From Flavobacterium zhairuonense (lineage in GTDB: Bacteria > Bacteroidota > Bacteroidia > Flavobacteriales > Flavobacteriaceae), in contig NZ_SJSY01000074.1 of the NCBI RefSeq assembly GCF_004352915.1, positions 372,001-436,000 of the forward strand: a stretch of DNA of 64,000 nt. The letters run 5' to 3'. A program made the position numbers and the translations under genes. The notes under the pieces are model-generated. The model was not told the origin of the DNA. It saw only the letters and a list, made by a program, of their open reading frames with translations, and made no database searches. Shown one piece after another: positions 53,249-61,490 of this stretch. Each line of letters begins with the position of its first letter. The first letter of the stretch is position 1.

Positions 53249-53954
53249 TATCAATACAATATTTGAACATGGGTTTCTTATAGTTTTATTGTGCTGGTTT
53301 TCTGGTTTTAAAAGGGCTGTCTGCCATGACTTTGCTTCAAAACTTACACTTGTGAAAAGATACTATAGACGGCCTGGCTTTTATGGTAAATTAAAAGGCG
53401 GCTCTAAAATCAAATGTAACATGATTTAGCCATAAAAATTTGCCTTGAATTATCTAAAAAAAACGCCTTAGTTTTTTGTGGCAAAATTGAAGGCAGCTCC
53501 AGTAGTCGGAAATAAAAGCCTATGAAATTATTGATAAAAAAAGATCTGCATTACCTTGCTTATTGGCGATGATAATAGCAGTCGAATACTAAAGCACAAA
53601 AAAATAAACGAAATATTAGGAGCTTCTTAAAACGGAAATACACCATTTTTTTGCTTCAGTCGATCTAGCAATTATATTTTAAAAAAAAGAACAGGAAATT
53701 CAAATATTTTGGAATTTTAAATCAATTTGGAGCTGGTTTGCTTTGCAGCCGTACAGCCGGGTCTTTTAGAAAGCGCTTTTTCTCCTAAATCAGATTATAT
53801 TCTCTCGGCTGGCGATGATTCAATAACTAGTTTGGGATGCGGACCGCCTGCAGTGATAGGGTTTTAATGATATTTTTATTAAAGCTCTAAATTGCATTAT
53901 TGCGATAAATTCGATCTTTAGGCTTGATTTTAAGACTATGCCAGGACCTGCCTT
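53249..53954. repeat. Non-coding stretch with dispersed-repeat remains
   Basis: Bases 53460-53496 repeat 41380-41416 (GCCTTAG...AAAATTGAAGGCAG). Bases 53642-53796 are a copy of the dispersed repeat with the tail type seen at 40091 (TGGTTTGCTTTGCAGCCGT, GAAAGCGCTTTTTCTCC). No gene is readable. Confidence 0.65.
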
Positions 53955-54242
53955 TTAAACAGGAAAATAAATGACGCTTTTCTGGTTTCTGTTTCTTTTG
54001 GGGATATAGTTTATATAACCGTATTCATTTAAATCCTTTATGCACCTGTGATACGTGACTGGACCTGTTATTTTGGCTATTTTCATAATTTCATGCCTAT
54101 AGGCTTTGATAGGATTGATGTTGCCTTCATTTGTTCTGAATTGAAGCAGTGCCGCAAAAATTCCAATATGGGTAATGCTGATGCGCTGGTCTTTTTCTAT
54201 CGATCTAAAGAATTCAGTTAAAGGGTTTAATTGTTCCATCAC
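53955..54242 (-). CDS. Small DNA-binding-like protein of Bacteroidetes mobile elements
   Basis: 95 residues: MMEQLNPLTEFFRSIEKDQRIS, FAALLQFRTNEG, PIKAYRHEIMKIAKITGPVTYHRCIKDLNEYGYINYIPKRN. The second half is a winged-HTH-like pattern common in small proteins of Bacteroidetes conjugative and mobilisable elements. It starts 4 bases before the end of the preceding gene (ATGA), so the two are coupled. Two ruined copies occur at 40223 and 49134. The exact function is unknown. Confidence 0.8.
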   Translation of the reverse strand: MMEQLNPLTEFFRSIEKDQRISITHIGIFAALLQFRTNEGNINPIKAYRHEIMKIAKITGPVTYHRCIKDLNEYGYINYIPKRNRNQKSVIYFPV

Positions 54243-55261
54243 TGCTGCATTTTAGATTTTATTCCTTTTTGGACAGATTGTTTCGGGAATATTGCTGCCT
54301 GGTTTTTTGATGAAGCTTTCTGGATTTTACGAAAATGCCGGTCATAGATATTCAATGATCTAAACTGCGGATTGGCCTCTATATAAATCTGATTTTCTCG
54401 TCCATTTTTAACCAGCACAGCAGATACGCTGTCACCTTGTCTTAAAGCATTTTTTAGCTTCTCCATTTCATATTGGCTGGATATCTCTTTTAAAGGAATG
54501 GCCTTTAAAGTCTTTTCTAAATCATAAGCATATTCATTTCGAAATTCTTTTAAGTGATAACTGCCCGAAGCGTCTCTATCATTAAAGTCGAGCTGAAACC
54601 ATGATTGGTTATGCTCAACTGAGCGGCCTGACAATAAATTATAAACTTCATTCAGCTTAAAATTGTTTTCCAGCCCATTTTTAAAGTAATATTCCCTGCG
54701 GTCTTCCGGTGAAGAATTATTTTGCAGGCTGCTTTTAAATCCATCGAGTTCAAAATAGCCTTCAGCATTTTTTGAAAAGGAAAGAGCGTGACTGATCTTT
54801 TCTTTTTCATTAATGTAGTAGGATAGAAGAACGATGAAATTTTCCTGTTCTTTGCCGATAAGATTTTTAAGTTTTTCAGATAAATCAGGAAAGCCGATAC
54901 TCTGTACTTTCTCGTTAAGCGAATTGAAGTTTATCTCGTCTTTTTTTGCATCACTGCGAAGTGAAAGCTGATTTTGTGTGGAGGTGATTATTTTCCTTAG
55001 GATGCGTGAAATGAGATTTGGATACAATTGTTTTGACATCCTATGGATTTCCGTTTTAAGGATTCGGAGCGTATGCTGCTCCTCAATATTTTTTGAAGAT
55101 CTGTATTTCGTTCTGATTCTATTGAACTGGCGCAGTTTCTCGGCCAATAAAGATCTGTTTTGAGCCGGAGTAATTGAAAAGAGCGTACCCAAACGCTCCT
55201 CTCTTGCTTTCCATCGGCTGAATTCCATTTCTACTCTATTTACGGGAAACTGCGGGTTCAT
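54239..55261 (-). CDS. DUF3945-like protein of mobile elements
   Basis: 340 residues. The N-terminal half is helical and charged (EFSRWKAREERLGTLFSI...). The C-terminal half carries the repeat-like DUF3945/DUF4099-type domain: YFKNGLENNFKLNEVYNLLSGRSV, WFQLDFNDRDASGSYHLKEF, AYDLEKTLKAIPLKE and YIEANPQFRSLNIYDRH. Proteins of this kind are frequent on Bacteroidetes conjugative transposons. It is coupled with the 95-residue gene and follows a truncated relative of the same domain at 55289. Role in transfer is unproven. Confidence 0.8.
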   Translation of the reverse strand: MNPQFPVNRVEMEFSRWKAREERLGTLFSITPAQNRSLLAEKLRQFNRIRTKYRSSKNIEEQHTLRILKTEIHRMSKQLYPNLISRILRKIITSTQNQLSLRSDAKKDEINFNSLNEKVQSIGFPDLSEKLKNLIGKEQENFIVLLSYYINEKEKISHALSFSKNAEGYFELDGFKSSLQNNSSPEDRREYYFKNGLENNFKLNEVYNLLSGRSVEHNQSWFQLDFNDRDASGSYHLKEFRNEYAYDLEKTLKAIPLKEISSQYEMEKLKNALRQGDSVSAVLVKNGRENQIYIEANPQFRSLNIYDRHFRKIQKASSKNQAAIFPKQSVQKGIKSKMQQ

Positions 55262-55288
55262 GATCTAATCTTTAATTATTTGAAATAT

Positions 55289-55725
55289 CTAAACCGAATT
55301 AGACTGCTGCTTTCTTTTTTTTTGTCTGTTCGCCGAAGAGGTTTCGCTGTTCTCCTCAGCGGTGTCGGACTGTCGTTTGTCAGATTGCTTTTCTGAAGTT
55401 TTTTCTCCTTCAGATTTTTTCTCTTCTTTGCTTTCTCGATGATTGATGCGCTGCAGGTTTGCATCATATACATTAAGGGTCTTGAACTGGGGATTTGCCT
55501 CCACAAACATTTTGCTTTCCACGCCGCTGACGACAAAAGTCACAGACTGAAGATTTCCTTTTTTAAGGGAATTCAAAAGGTCTTCCTTATACTGGGGCGT
55601 ATTGAGCTCTTTTATGGAATGCTTCTCTAGGCTGGCTTCCAGATCATACCCGTAATTCTGATGGTAGTGGCTGATCTTGAAATTCCCGGAATTATCGGCG
55701 TGTTTAAAGTCCATTTTCAGCCAGC
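55289..55725 (-). pseudogene. 5'-truncated DUF3945-like protein
   Basis: The readable domain begins about GWLKMDFKHADNSGNFKI and continues YGYDLEASLEKHSIKEL, FVEANPQFKTLNVYDAN and a charged low-complexity tail rich in Glu, Lys and Ser. Relatives have several hundred residues before this, which are missing. The frame upstream (MVYLKIINILCK) is not part of the family but the reverse complement of an AraC-type gene. So the gene was cut at about 55725 by recombination. Confidence 0.8.
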
Positions 55726-55930
55726 CTTTACAGAGTATATTAATGATCTTAAGATAGACCATATAATAGAATTATTGAGAAATGATAAAAAAGTCCGCAA
55801 ATTTAAAAACAAGGCACTGGCGGAGGAAGCCGGATTCAGCAGCACACAGCTTTTTGTAAATGTCTTTAAGGCAAAGACCGGCATGCCTACGACATTTTTT
55901 ATAGAAGAAATTCAAAAAGAGGATTTGTAG
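55725..55930 (+). pseudogene. Truncated AraC-family regulator, C-terminal HTH only
   Basis: The plus strand reads FTEYINDLKIDHIIELLRND and then NKALAEEAGFSSTQLFVNVFKAKTGMPTTFFIEEI before a stop. This is the C-terminal DNA-binding half of an AraC protein of Flavobacterium type. Everything before it is missing and replaced by the oppositely oriented DUF3945-like gene. The two truncations meet at the same point, so a single rearrangement made both. Confidence 0.85.
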
Positions 55931-55972
55931 AGAATCTTTGTCCGTGATTATTTTATTTGAAGTTTAAAATTT

Positions 55973-55980
55973 TACTTTTG
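55973..55980 (+). promoter_or_regulatory. -7 element of the histone-like gene
   Basis: TACTTTTG matches TAnnTTTG exactly, 27 bases before the ATG at 56007. Confidence 0.6.
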
Positions 55981-56006
55981 CCAAGTAATTTAAAAAAACA
56001 ATTATT

Positions 56007-56183
56007 ATGAAAGATCTTATAGCAAAAATAAATGCTGAAATCGAAACATTCAAAACAGAATCTGAATCGCTGTCAGAAAAAGGGGTTAAAGCGGCAGGAG
56101 CAAGAGCTCGAAAGTCTTCTTTGGAAATTGAGAAACTTTTAAAGGAGTTTAGAAAAGTTTCTATTGAGGAATCAAAAAAATAA
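56007..56183 (+). CDS. Histone H1-like basic protein
   Basis: 58 residues: MKDLIAKINAEIETFKTESE, then KGVKAAGARARKSSLEIEKL and KEFRKVSIEESKK. It matches the small histone-H1-like proteins of Bacteroidetes, which have KGNKAAGTRARKxSLELEKL and bind DNA non-specifically to compact or protect the chromosome. The start has a -7 element 27 bases upstream. A terminator follows at once. Length and composition are typical, so it is probably a real small gene that lies opposite a shadow frame. Confidence 0.92.
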   Translation: MKDLIAKINAEIETFKTESESLSEKGVKAAGARARKSSLEIEKLLKEFRKVSIEESKK

Positions 56184-56190
56184 AATAGAA

Positions 56191-56224
56191 AAAGAAAGAC
56201 ATTTTTAAATGTCTTTCTTTTTTT
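56191..56224. terminator. Bidirectional terminator
   Basis: AAAGAAAGACATTT (56191-56204) pairs with AAATGTCTTTCTTT (56207-56220), with a T run to the right and A-rich sequence to the left. It serves the histone-like gene and the convergent regulator gene. Confidence 0.9.
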
Positions 56225-56537
56225 CCATATAATAAAAATTATCTTCAGCATCTCCGTATTTATTTTCAACAAGAGTAAAAAAATCTGCCAAAGAAATTTG
56301 TCTATAAAAACAAATAATTTTTAATGTAGATAATGGAATTTTATAACCTTCACTTTGATTGATTTTTCTAGCTATTGATTCGTGAACGTTATGCTGTCGG
56401 GCCCATTCTCTAAATGAATCAATACCAACCATCCATTCTTCTTTTATGAAATTACAAACATGTTTGTCTACCAGAAAAACTTTGGTTTTCTGGGGTTTTA
56501 CTAAATGCTTATTATTTTCATTTTTTAAAGCCATCAA
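56205..56537 (-). CDS. XRE-like helix-turn-helix regulator
   Basis: 110 residues. The middle reads FREWARQHNVHESIARKINQSEGYKIPLSTLKIICFYRQISLADFFTLV, which fits a Cro/C1-type fold with recognition helix about STLKIICFY. The N-terminus is basic (KNENNKHLVKPQKTKV). A perfect 18-bp palindrome lies 31 bases upstream and may be its operator. It converges with the histone-like gene. The function is unknown. Confidence 0.8.
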   Translation of the reverse strand: MMALKNENNKHLVKPQKTKVFLVDKHVCNFIKEEWMVGIDSFREWARQHNVHESIARKINQSEGYKIPLSTLKIICFYRQISLADFFTLVENKYGDAEDNFYYMEKKKDI

Positions 56538-56567
56538 GACAAAAGAATTGAATAATTATATTTTTTC

Positions 56568-56585
56568 TGCACACTATAGTGTGCA
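56568..56585. promoter_or_regulatory. Perfect palindrome TGCACACTATAGTGTGCA
   Basis: An uninterrupted 18-bp palindrome in the promoter region of the XRE-like gene and upstream of the structured RNA candidate. Likely an operator for autoregulation. Confidence 0.7.
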
Positions 56586-56621
56586 ATTCAAAATAATATT
56601 CTATATTTGTTATCAAATACA

Positions 56622-56629
56622 TATATTTG
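56622..56629 (+). promoter_or_regulatory. -7 element ahead of the structured RNA
   Basis: TATATTTG is a perfect flavobacterial -7 element; another copy lies at 56602-56609. The predicted start is about 56636. Confidence 0.6.
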
Positions 56630-56637
56630 CGATACTT

Positions 56638-56818
56638 CAAATAATATAATATGAAGCGTTCGCTTTGAACCTGCTCTCTAAAACTGGTAATTTTAATACG
56701 CGCAGGAAGATAAGTGTAAATGCTCACGCCAAACGGCGTGGGCTCACTTATTGCGCGTGAGGTATACCAGTACCTAGAGAGCGATAAGCTGAGTTTAAAC
56801 CCACGCCTCCTTTTTAGG
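56638..56818 (+). ncRNA. Structured RNA candidate, 6S-like
   Basis: Bases 56673-56782 fold into one 110-base hairpin with five stacked helices: GCTCTCTA/TAGAGAGC (8 bp), CTGGTA/TACCAG (6), ACGCGCA/TGCGCGT (7), ATAAGTG/CACTTAT (7) and CACGCC/GGCGTG (6) with an AAAC loop. A large bubble (ATTTTAAT, 56690-56697, against GAGGTA) interrupts it. This recalls 6S RNA, especially the 6S-Flavo type, whose bubble mimics open promoter DNA; TAATTTTA in the bubble resembles a -7 element. An outer AAGCG/CGCTT hairpin precedes. No reading frame exists. The class is inferred, the fold is seen. Confidence 0.65.
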
Positions 56819-57049
56819 AGTCAAATAATTTTCTCAACTTTTCTTAGCATTCGCTTTTTTACAAGGCTCGCATTAAACTAAAAGTTTAATTTAAAACCAT
56901 TACTATCTGTAAAAAAGTGCGAAAAATTATTTATGCTATTAAGTCGTTTACTTAATGCATAAAAAAAATGGCCCTCAGCTGCAGCGACCAAACTAGAGCA
57001 GAGGACCTTAGCTAATCAAATCCATATTTAACTAACCAATCCCAATATT
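56819..57049. other. Cluster of inverted repeats upstream of susC
   Basis: AAATAATTTT and CGCTTTTTTACA (56823-56862) pair with TGTAAAAAAGTGCGAAAAATTATTT-type sequence at 56908-56932. Inside is ATTAAACT...AGTTTAAT, and beyond it ATTAAGT-CGTTT-ACTTAAT (about 56939-56957). These may form a long leader structure or a terminator for the RNA gene. The susC promoter is not obvious. Confidence 0.5.
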
Positions 57050-60000
57050 ATGAATTATTTTTCATTTTACAAGGATGGAAAAGCTCTTTATTGCCTAATT
57101 TTTACGGCAGTTTTGCTCTCTTTTTCATCGTCGTATGCCGGAAATTCTTCCCGGTATTTTTCATCAACAGTACAACAGCGTCAGGTGCAAGGAACCATTA
57201 CTGACGGTTCTGCTCCTCTGCCAGGTGTTACAATTTCCGTAAAGGGAAGGGCAGATACGTCAGCAATCACAGATTACACTGGACATTATTCTATAACTGC
57301 TGCATCTTCTGATACACTTATTGTATCATTCATTGGGTTCAAAACCCTAAAGGTTGCCATTGCCGGTCGTTCTGTAATCGATATTTCTTTGCACTATGAT
57401 ACCACCACATTACAGGAAGTCAAAGTAAATGCAGGATATTATTCTGTGAAGGAAAAGGAACGTACCGGAAGCATAGCAAGAATAACATCCAAAGATATCG
57501 AAACACAACCCGTAACCAATGTATTGGCAACGATGCAGGGGCGTATGGCTGGTGTAAATATTATACAGAATACAGGTCTGCCCGGAAGCGGATTTGAGAT
57601 TGAAATCCGCGGACAGAACAGTTTGCGGTTTAATGGAAATAATCCATTATATATTATAGATGGCGTGCCTTATTCTTCTCAAAGCATCGGAAGCAATATG
57701 ACCTCAGGAAACATGCCTGCGGAGAATAGCCCCCTAAACAGCATCAACCCCAATGATGTAACTTCCATTGAAGTTCTTAAAGATGCCGATGCTACGGCTA
57801 TTTACGGCTCTCGGGGCGCAAACGGCGTTGTACTGATCACGACCAAAAAAGGCAAAGCAGGAAAAACTGCTTTTTCTGCGACATATTCCAATGGAATAGG
57901 GCAGGTCGCCCATTTTAAGGACGTTTTGCAAACACCGCAGTATTTGGCAATGCGCAGGGAAGCATTTGCCAACGATGGAATTGCCGAGTACCCAGAGTAT
58001 GCTTATGATATCAATGGCACCTGGGATCAGAACCGAAATACCAACTGGCAGAAAGAACTCATTGGCGGAACAGCCACTTATAGTAACCTGCAGGCATCAC
58101 TCACAGGAGGATCAGAACAGACGCAGTTCCTTCTTAGTGGAAATTACAGCAGAGAAACAACAGTTTTTCCAGGTAATTTTGACTATGTCAAGGCAGGCGG
58201 GCATGCGGCTATAAATCATGAATCTCAAGATAAAAGGTTCAGGCTTAATTTTTCTTCTGCCTATACCGCACAGTTCAACAGTCTGCCAGCTATAGATCTT
58301 ACTTCTACAGCGGCTATGCTTGTACCCAATGCACCTGCATTGTACGATGATGCTGGTAATCTGAATTGGGAAAACAACACATTTGATAACCCAATGGCTC
58401 CATTGCAAGGCAAAATTAATGGAGAAACATATGATTTGCTGGCCAATGCTCTTTTGTCGTATGACATCGGTGCAGGACTTACAGCCAAAAGCAGTTTTGG
58501 TTATACCAATCTGAACCAGAAGCAGCTGAATTTGCAGCCAAACACCGTTGTCAATCCTGCTTACGGATCAGGGAGTGAAAGATCAATTGTTTTCACCAAT
58601 TCCTTAAATCGCAGTTCCTGGATTATTGAGCCGCAGCTCAATTGGATTCATAAAATGGGCAAGACTACATTAGATGCCTTAGTGGGAACTACTTTCCAGC
58701 AGCAGAAAGGAGATAAACTCGTTAATTACGGACTTGGATTTGCCAATAACAGCCTAATGGAAAACCCTGCCTCAGCAGCAAGAACTGTTGTTTTGAGCAG
58801 TGATGAGAATCTTTACAGATATGAAGCTTTCTATGCAAGGATAAATTTTAATTGGGCCAGTAAATACATTGTAAACCTCACCGGCAGACGTGATGGATCC
58901 AGCCGCTTTGGACCGGGTAAACAATTTGCCAATTTTGGAGCCGTAGGAGCAGCTTGGGCATTTAGCGAGGAGCAATGGATAAAGGAGAAAATGCCATTTT
59001 TCAGTTTTGGTAAACTTCGTGCCAGTTATGGAACCACGGGGAATGATCAAATAGGGGATTATCAGTATTTAGATACCTATAGCACATCACCCGCCAAATA
59101 TCAGGGCATATCAGGACTGCAGCCAAGCAGGCTCTTCAACCCTGACTTTGGATGGGAAACAAACAAAAAAATGGAGGTGGCACTTGAAACAGGATTTTTG
59201 AATGACAGAATATTTTCGACAATTGCATGGTTTCAAAACCGCTCTTCCGATCAGCTTGTGGGATTGCCCCTTGCAGGGACTACAGGATTTTCTTCCATGC
59301 AGGCTAATTTGGACGCGGTAGTTCAAAACAGCGGGCTTGAATTTAGCCTAAGAACCGTAAACATAAAAAACGAGGCATTTAGCTGGAGTACTAGTTTTAA
59401 TATTTCCAGTATTAAAAACGAACTGATCTCATTTCCAGGATTGGAAACTTCGACCTACAGTGAACAGTATGTAATAGGACAGCCTTTAAATATCATAAAA
59501 GTATTCCATTATACAGGACTTGATCCTGCGACAGGCATTTATCAGTTTGAGGATGCAAACGGTGATGGCGCCATAAATTTCGGAGATGATCAAAAGACTA
59601 TAAAAAATCTAAACCCGAAATATTATGGGGGACTTCAAAACCAGTTTCATTACCGCAATGTGGATCTGAACTTTTTATTTCAATTTGTCAAACAGGAAAA
59701 CCTCAATGAGAATTTTTACAATCCTATGCCGGGCACGATGGTAAATCAGCCGACAGGTGTTTTATCACACTGGCAAAACCCAGGCGACATGGGACCTTAT
59801 CAAGGGTATAGTGACAGTAATGAGAATAGAAGTTTGGCCAATTACCAATATTCTCAAAGTGATGCTGCCATAAGCGACGCCTCTTACATACGTCTAAAGA
59901 ACATTTCTTTGACCTATCAGTTGCCGCAAAACTGGACTAAAAAGTTCAATTGCAAAATTGGCATACAAGGTCAAAATGTTCTCACTATTACCAAATACAA

Positions 60001-60082
60001 AGGAATTGATCCTGAGTTTAAATATTCGGGGTATCTCCCTCCATTGCGCGTATTCACAACGAGCATTCAGTTAACTTTTTAA
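57050..60082 (+). CDS. SusC/RagA-family TonB-linked outer-membrane protein
   Basis: 1010 residues. After a signal peptide, a carboxypeptidase-D-like domain (VQGTITDGSAPLPGVTISVKGR, YSITAASSDTLIVSFIGFKTL) precedes the TonB plug. The plug has the hallmark ATAIYGSRGANGVVLITTKKGK, followed by a 22-strand-type barrel that ends RVFTTSIQLTF. It transports oligomers (glycans or peptides) with the SusD partner next door, powered by TonB. It lies in one operon with susD and an S9 peptidase, which hints at peptide rather than glycan uptake. Confidence 0.97.
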   Translation: MNYFSFYKDGKALYCLIFTAVLLSFSSSYAGNSSRYFSSTVQQRQVQGTITDGSAPLPGVTISVKGRADTSAITDYTGHYSITAASSDTLIVSFIGFKTLKVAIAGRSVIDISLHYDTTTLQEVKVNAGYYSVKEKERTGSIARITSKDIETQPVTNVLATMQGRMAGVNIIQNTGLPGSGFEIEIRGQNSLRFNGNNPLYIIDGVPYSSQSIGSNMTSGNMPAENSPLNSINPNDVTSIEVLKDADATAIYGSRGANGVVLITTKKGKAGKTAFSATYSNGIGQVAHFKDVLQTPQYLAMRREAFANDGIAEYPEYAYDINGTWDQNRNTNWQKELIGGTATYSNLQASLTGGSEQTQFLLSGNYSRETTVFPGNFDYVKAGGHAAINHESQDKRFRLNFSSAYTAQFNSLPAIDLTSTAAMLVPNAPALYDDAGNLNWENNTFDNPMAPLQGKINGETYDLLANALLSYDIGAGLTAKSSFGYTNLNQKQLNLQPNTVVNPAYGSGSERSIVFTNSLNRSSWIIEPQLNWIHKMGKTTLDALVGTTFQQQKGDKLVNYGLGFANNSLMENPASAARTVVLSSDENLYRYEAFYARINFNWASKYIVNLTGRRDGSSRFGPGKQFANFGAVGAAWAFSEEQWIKEKMPFFSFGKLRASYGTTGNDQIGDYQYLDTYSTSPAKYQGISGLQPSRLFNPDFGWETNKKMEVALETGFLNDRIFSTIAWFQNRSSDQLVGLPLAGTTGFSSMQANLDAVVQNSGLEFSLRTVNIKNEAFSWSTSFNISSIKNELISFPGLETSTYSEQYVIGQPLNIIKVFHYTGLDPATGIYQFEDANGDGAINFGDDQKTIKNLNPKYYGGLQNQFHYRNVDLNFLFQFVKQENLNENFYNPMPGTMVNQPTGVLSHWQNPGDMGPYQGYSDSNENRSLANYQYSQSDAAISDASYIRLKNISLTYQLPQNWTKKFNCKIGIQGQNVLTITKYKGIDPEFKYSGYLPPLRVFTTSIQLTF

Positions 60083-60098
60083 TTTTAATTCTTTCCAC

Positions 60099-61490
60099 AT
60101 GAAAACATTCTATTTTAAGATATACCTGTTCGCCCTTCCAATTGCCTCGTTAATGCTTTTGCATGCCTGTGCTGATTTTACTGAGGTAGATCTTCCTTCT
60201 TCCCAGTTGACATCAGCAGCCGTATTTGAAGAGAAAGCAACAGCCAATGCTGCAATGGTAGATATTTACTCTAAAATCAGGGATAGCGGATTGCTCACAG
60301 GATCCCCATCGGGAATTTGCTCCCAGTTGGGTTTATATGCAGACGAGTTTCAATTTTATGGTATTTCAGGAACGACAGAAGCAAACTTTTACAACAATAC
60401 GCTTTTAGCCGCAGATCCTTCAATGGCAGAATTATGGAACAGCAGCTACAGTCAGATTTATTCTGCTAATGCCGTACTGGAAGGCGTGGCAAAAGCTTCA
60501 GCCCTGCCATTAGAGGACAAGCAGCAGTTAACAGGTGAGGCACTGTTTGTTCGGGCACTGATACATTTTTATCTGGTCAACAGCTTTGGTCCAATCCCTT
60601 ATGTAGCCACAACTGATTACAAAAGAAACGGTGCCGTGAGCAGAATGCCCGAAACGGAAGTATATAATCTTATTAAAAGTGATTTAGAACAGTCCATTAC
60701 TTTGTTGCCTGCGCAGTATAACGGAAACTACAGAGTTCGCCCAAATAAGGGCGCTGCCCAGGCACTGCTTGCCAGAGTCTGTCTATACACTGGGCAGTGG
60801 GAAGAGGCGTCCAATGCGGCATCGGCGGTATTAAATCAAACGGATTTATATGTTTGGCCAGTTTCTCTGAATTCGGAATTTAAAAAAGAAAGCACTGCAA
60901 CCATATGGCAGCTCATGTCTTCGCTGGAAGGAAAAAATACCGATCAGGGTAACGCATTTATTTTTGTTCAGGGACCTCCGCCTTCTGTAGCCTTAACAGA
61001 TGATTTGGTCAATGCCTTTACTGCGGGAGATCTCCGAAAAGACAATTGGCTGAAAGCCGTCACCACTGGTGCAACAACCTGGTATCATCCCTTTAAGTAC
61101 AAAGAAAAATCCAATACCCCCACTTCAATGGAATATGCAATTGTCCTCCGCATGGCCGAGCAGTACCTTATCAGAGCGGAAGCACGCGCGCACAGCGGAG
61201 ATCTTATAGGAGCCAAGGAAGATTTGAATAAAATCAGGAATCTTGCAGGTCTTGGAAACACTGCTGCAATAACAGCAGAGCAAATACTTGATGCTGTACA
61301 GGTAGAACGTCGCTTGGAATTTTTTACCGAGTACGGGCATCGTTTTTTCGATCTTAAAAGGACTGGCAAATTAGACCAGATTCTGACAGCTGCCAAATCA
61401 CAATGGCAGACAACAGATCGATTGTTGCCGTTGCCGCAATCTGAATTAGTTTTAAACCCCAATCTACGTCCTCAAAATGCAGGCTATTAA
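60099..61490 (+). CDS. SusD/RagB-family substrate-binding lipoprotein
   Basis: 463 residues. Lipobox Cys24 (MLLHACADF) anchors it on the cell surface. SusD features: N-terminal TPR-like helices (NAAMVDIYSKIRDSGL), FVRALIHFYLVNSFGPIPYV, GAAQALLARVCLYTGQWEEA and the C-terminal RRLEFFTEYGHRFFDLKRTGKLD. It captures the ligand and closes on the SusC barrel. The gene starts 16 bases after susC and overlaps the peptidase gene by 14 bases. Confidence 0.96.
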   Translation: MKTFYFKIYLFALPIASLMLLHACADFTEVDLPSSQLTSAAVFEEKATANAAMVDIYSKIRDSGLLTGSPSGICSQLGLYADEFQFYGISGTTEANFYNNTLLAADPSMAELWNSSYSQIYSANAVLEGVAKASALPLEDKQQLTGEALFVRALIHFYLVNSFGPIPYVATTDYKRNGAVSRMPETEVYNLIKSDLEQSITLLPAQYNGNYRVRPNKGAAQALLARVCLYTGQWEEASNAASAVLNQTDLYVWPVSLNSEFKKESTATIWQLMSSLEGKNTDQGNAFIFVQGPPPSVALTDDLVNAFTAGDLRKDNWLKAVTTGATTWYHPFKYKEKSNTPTSMEYAIVLRMAEQYLIRAEARAHSGDLIGAKEDLNKIRNLAGLGNTAAITAEQILDAVQVERRLEFFTEYGHRFFDLKRTGKLDQILTAAKSQWQTTDRLLPLPQSELVLNPNLRPQNAGY

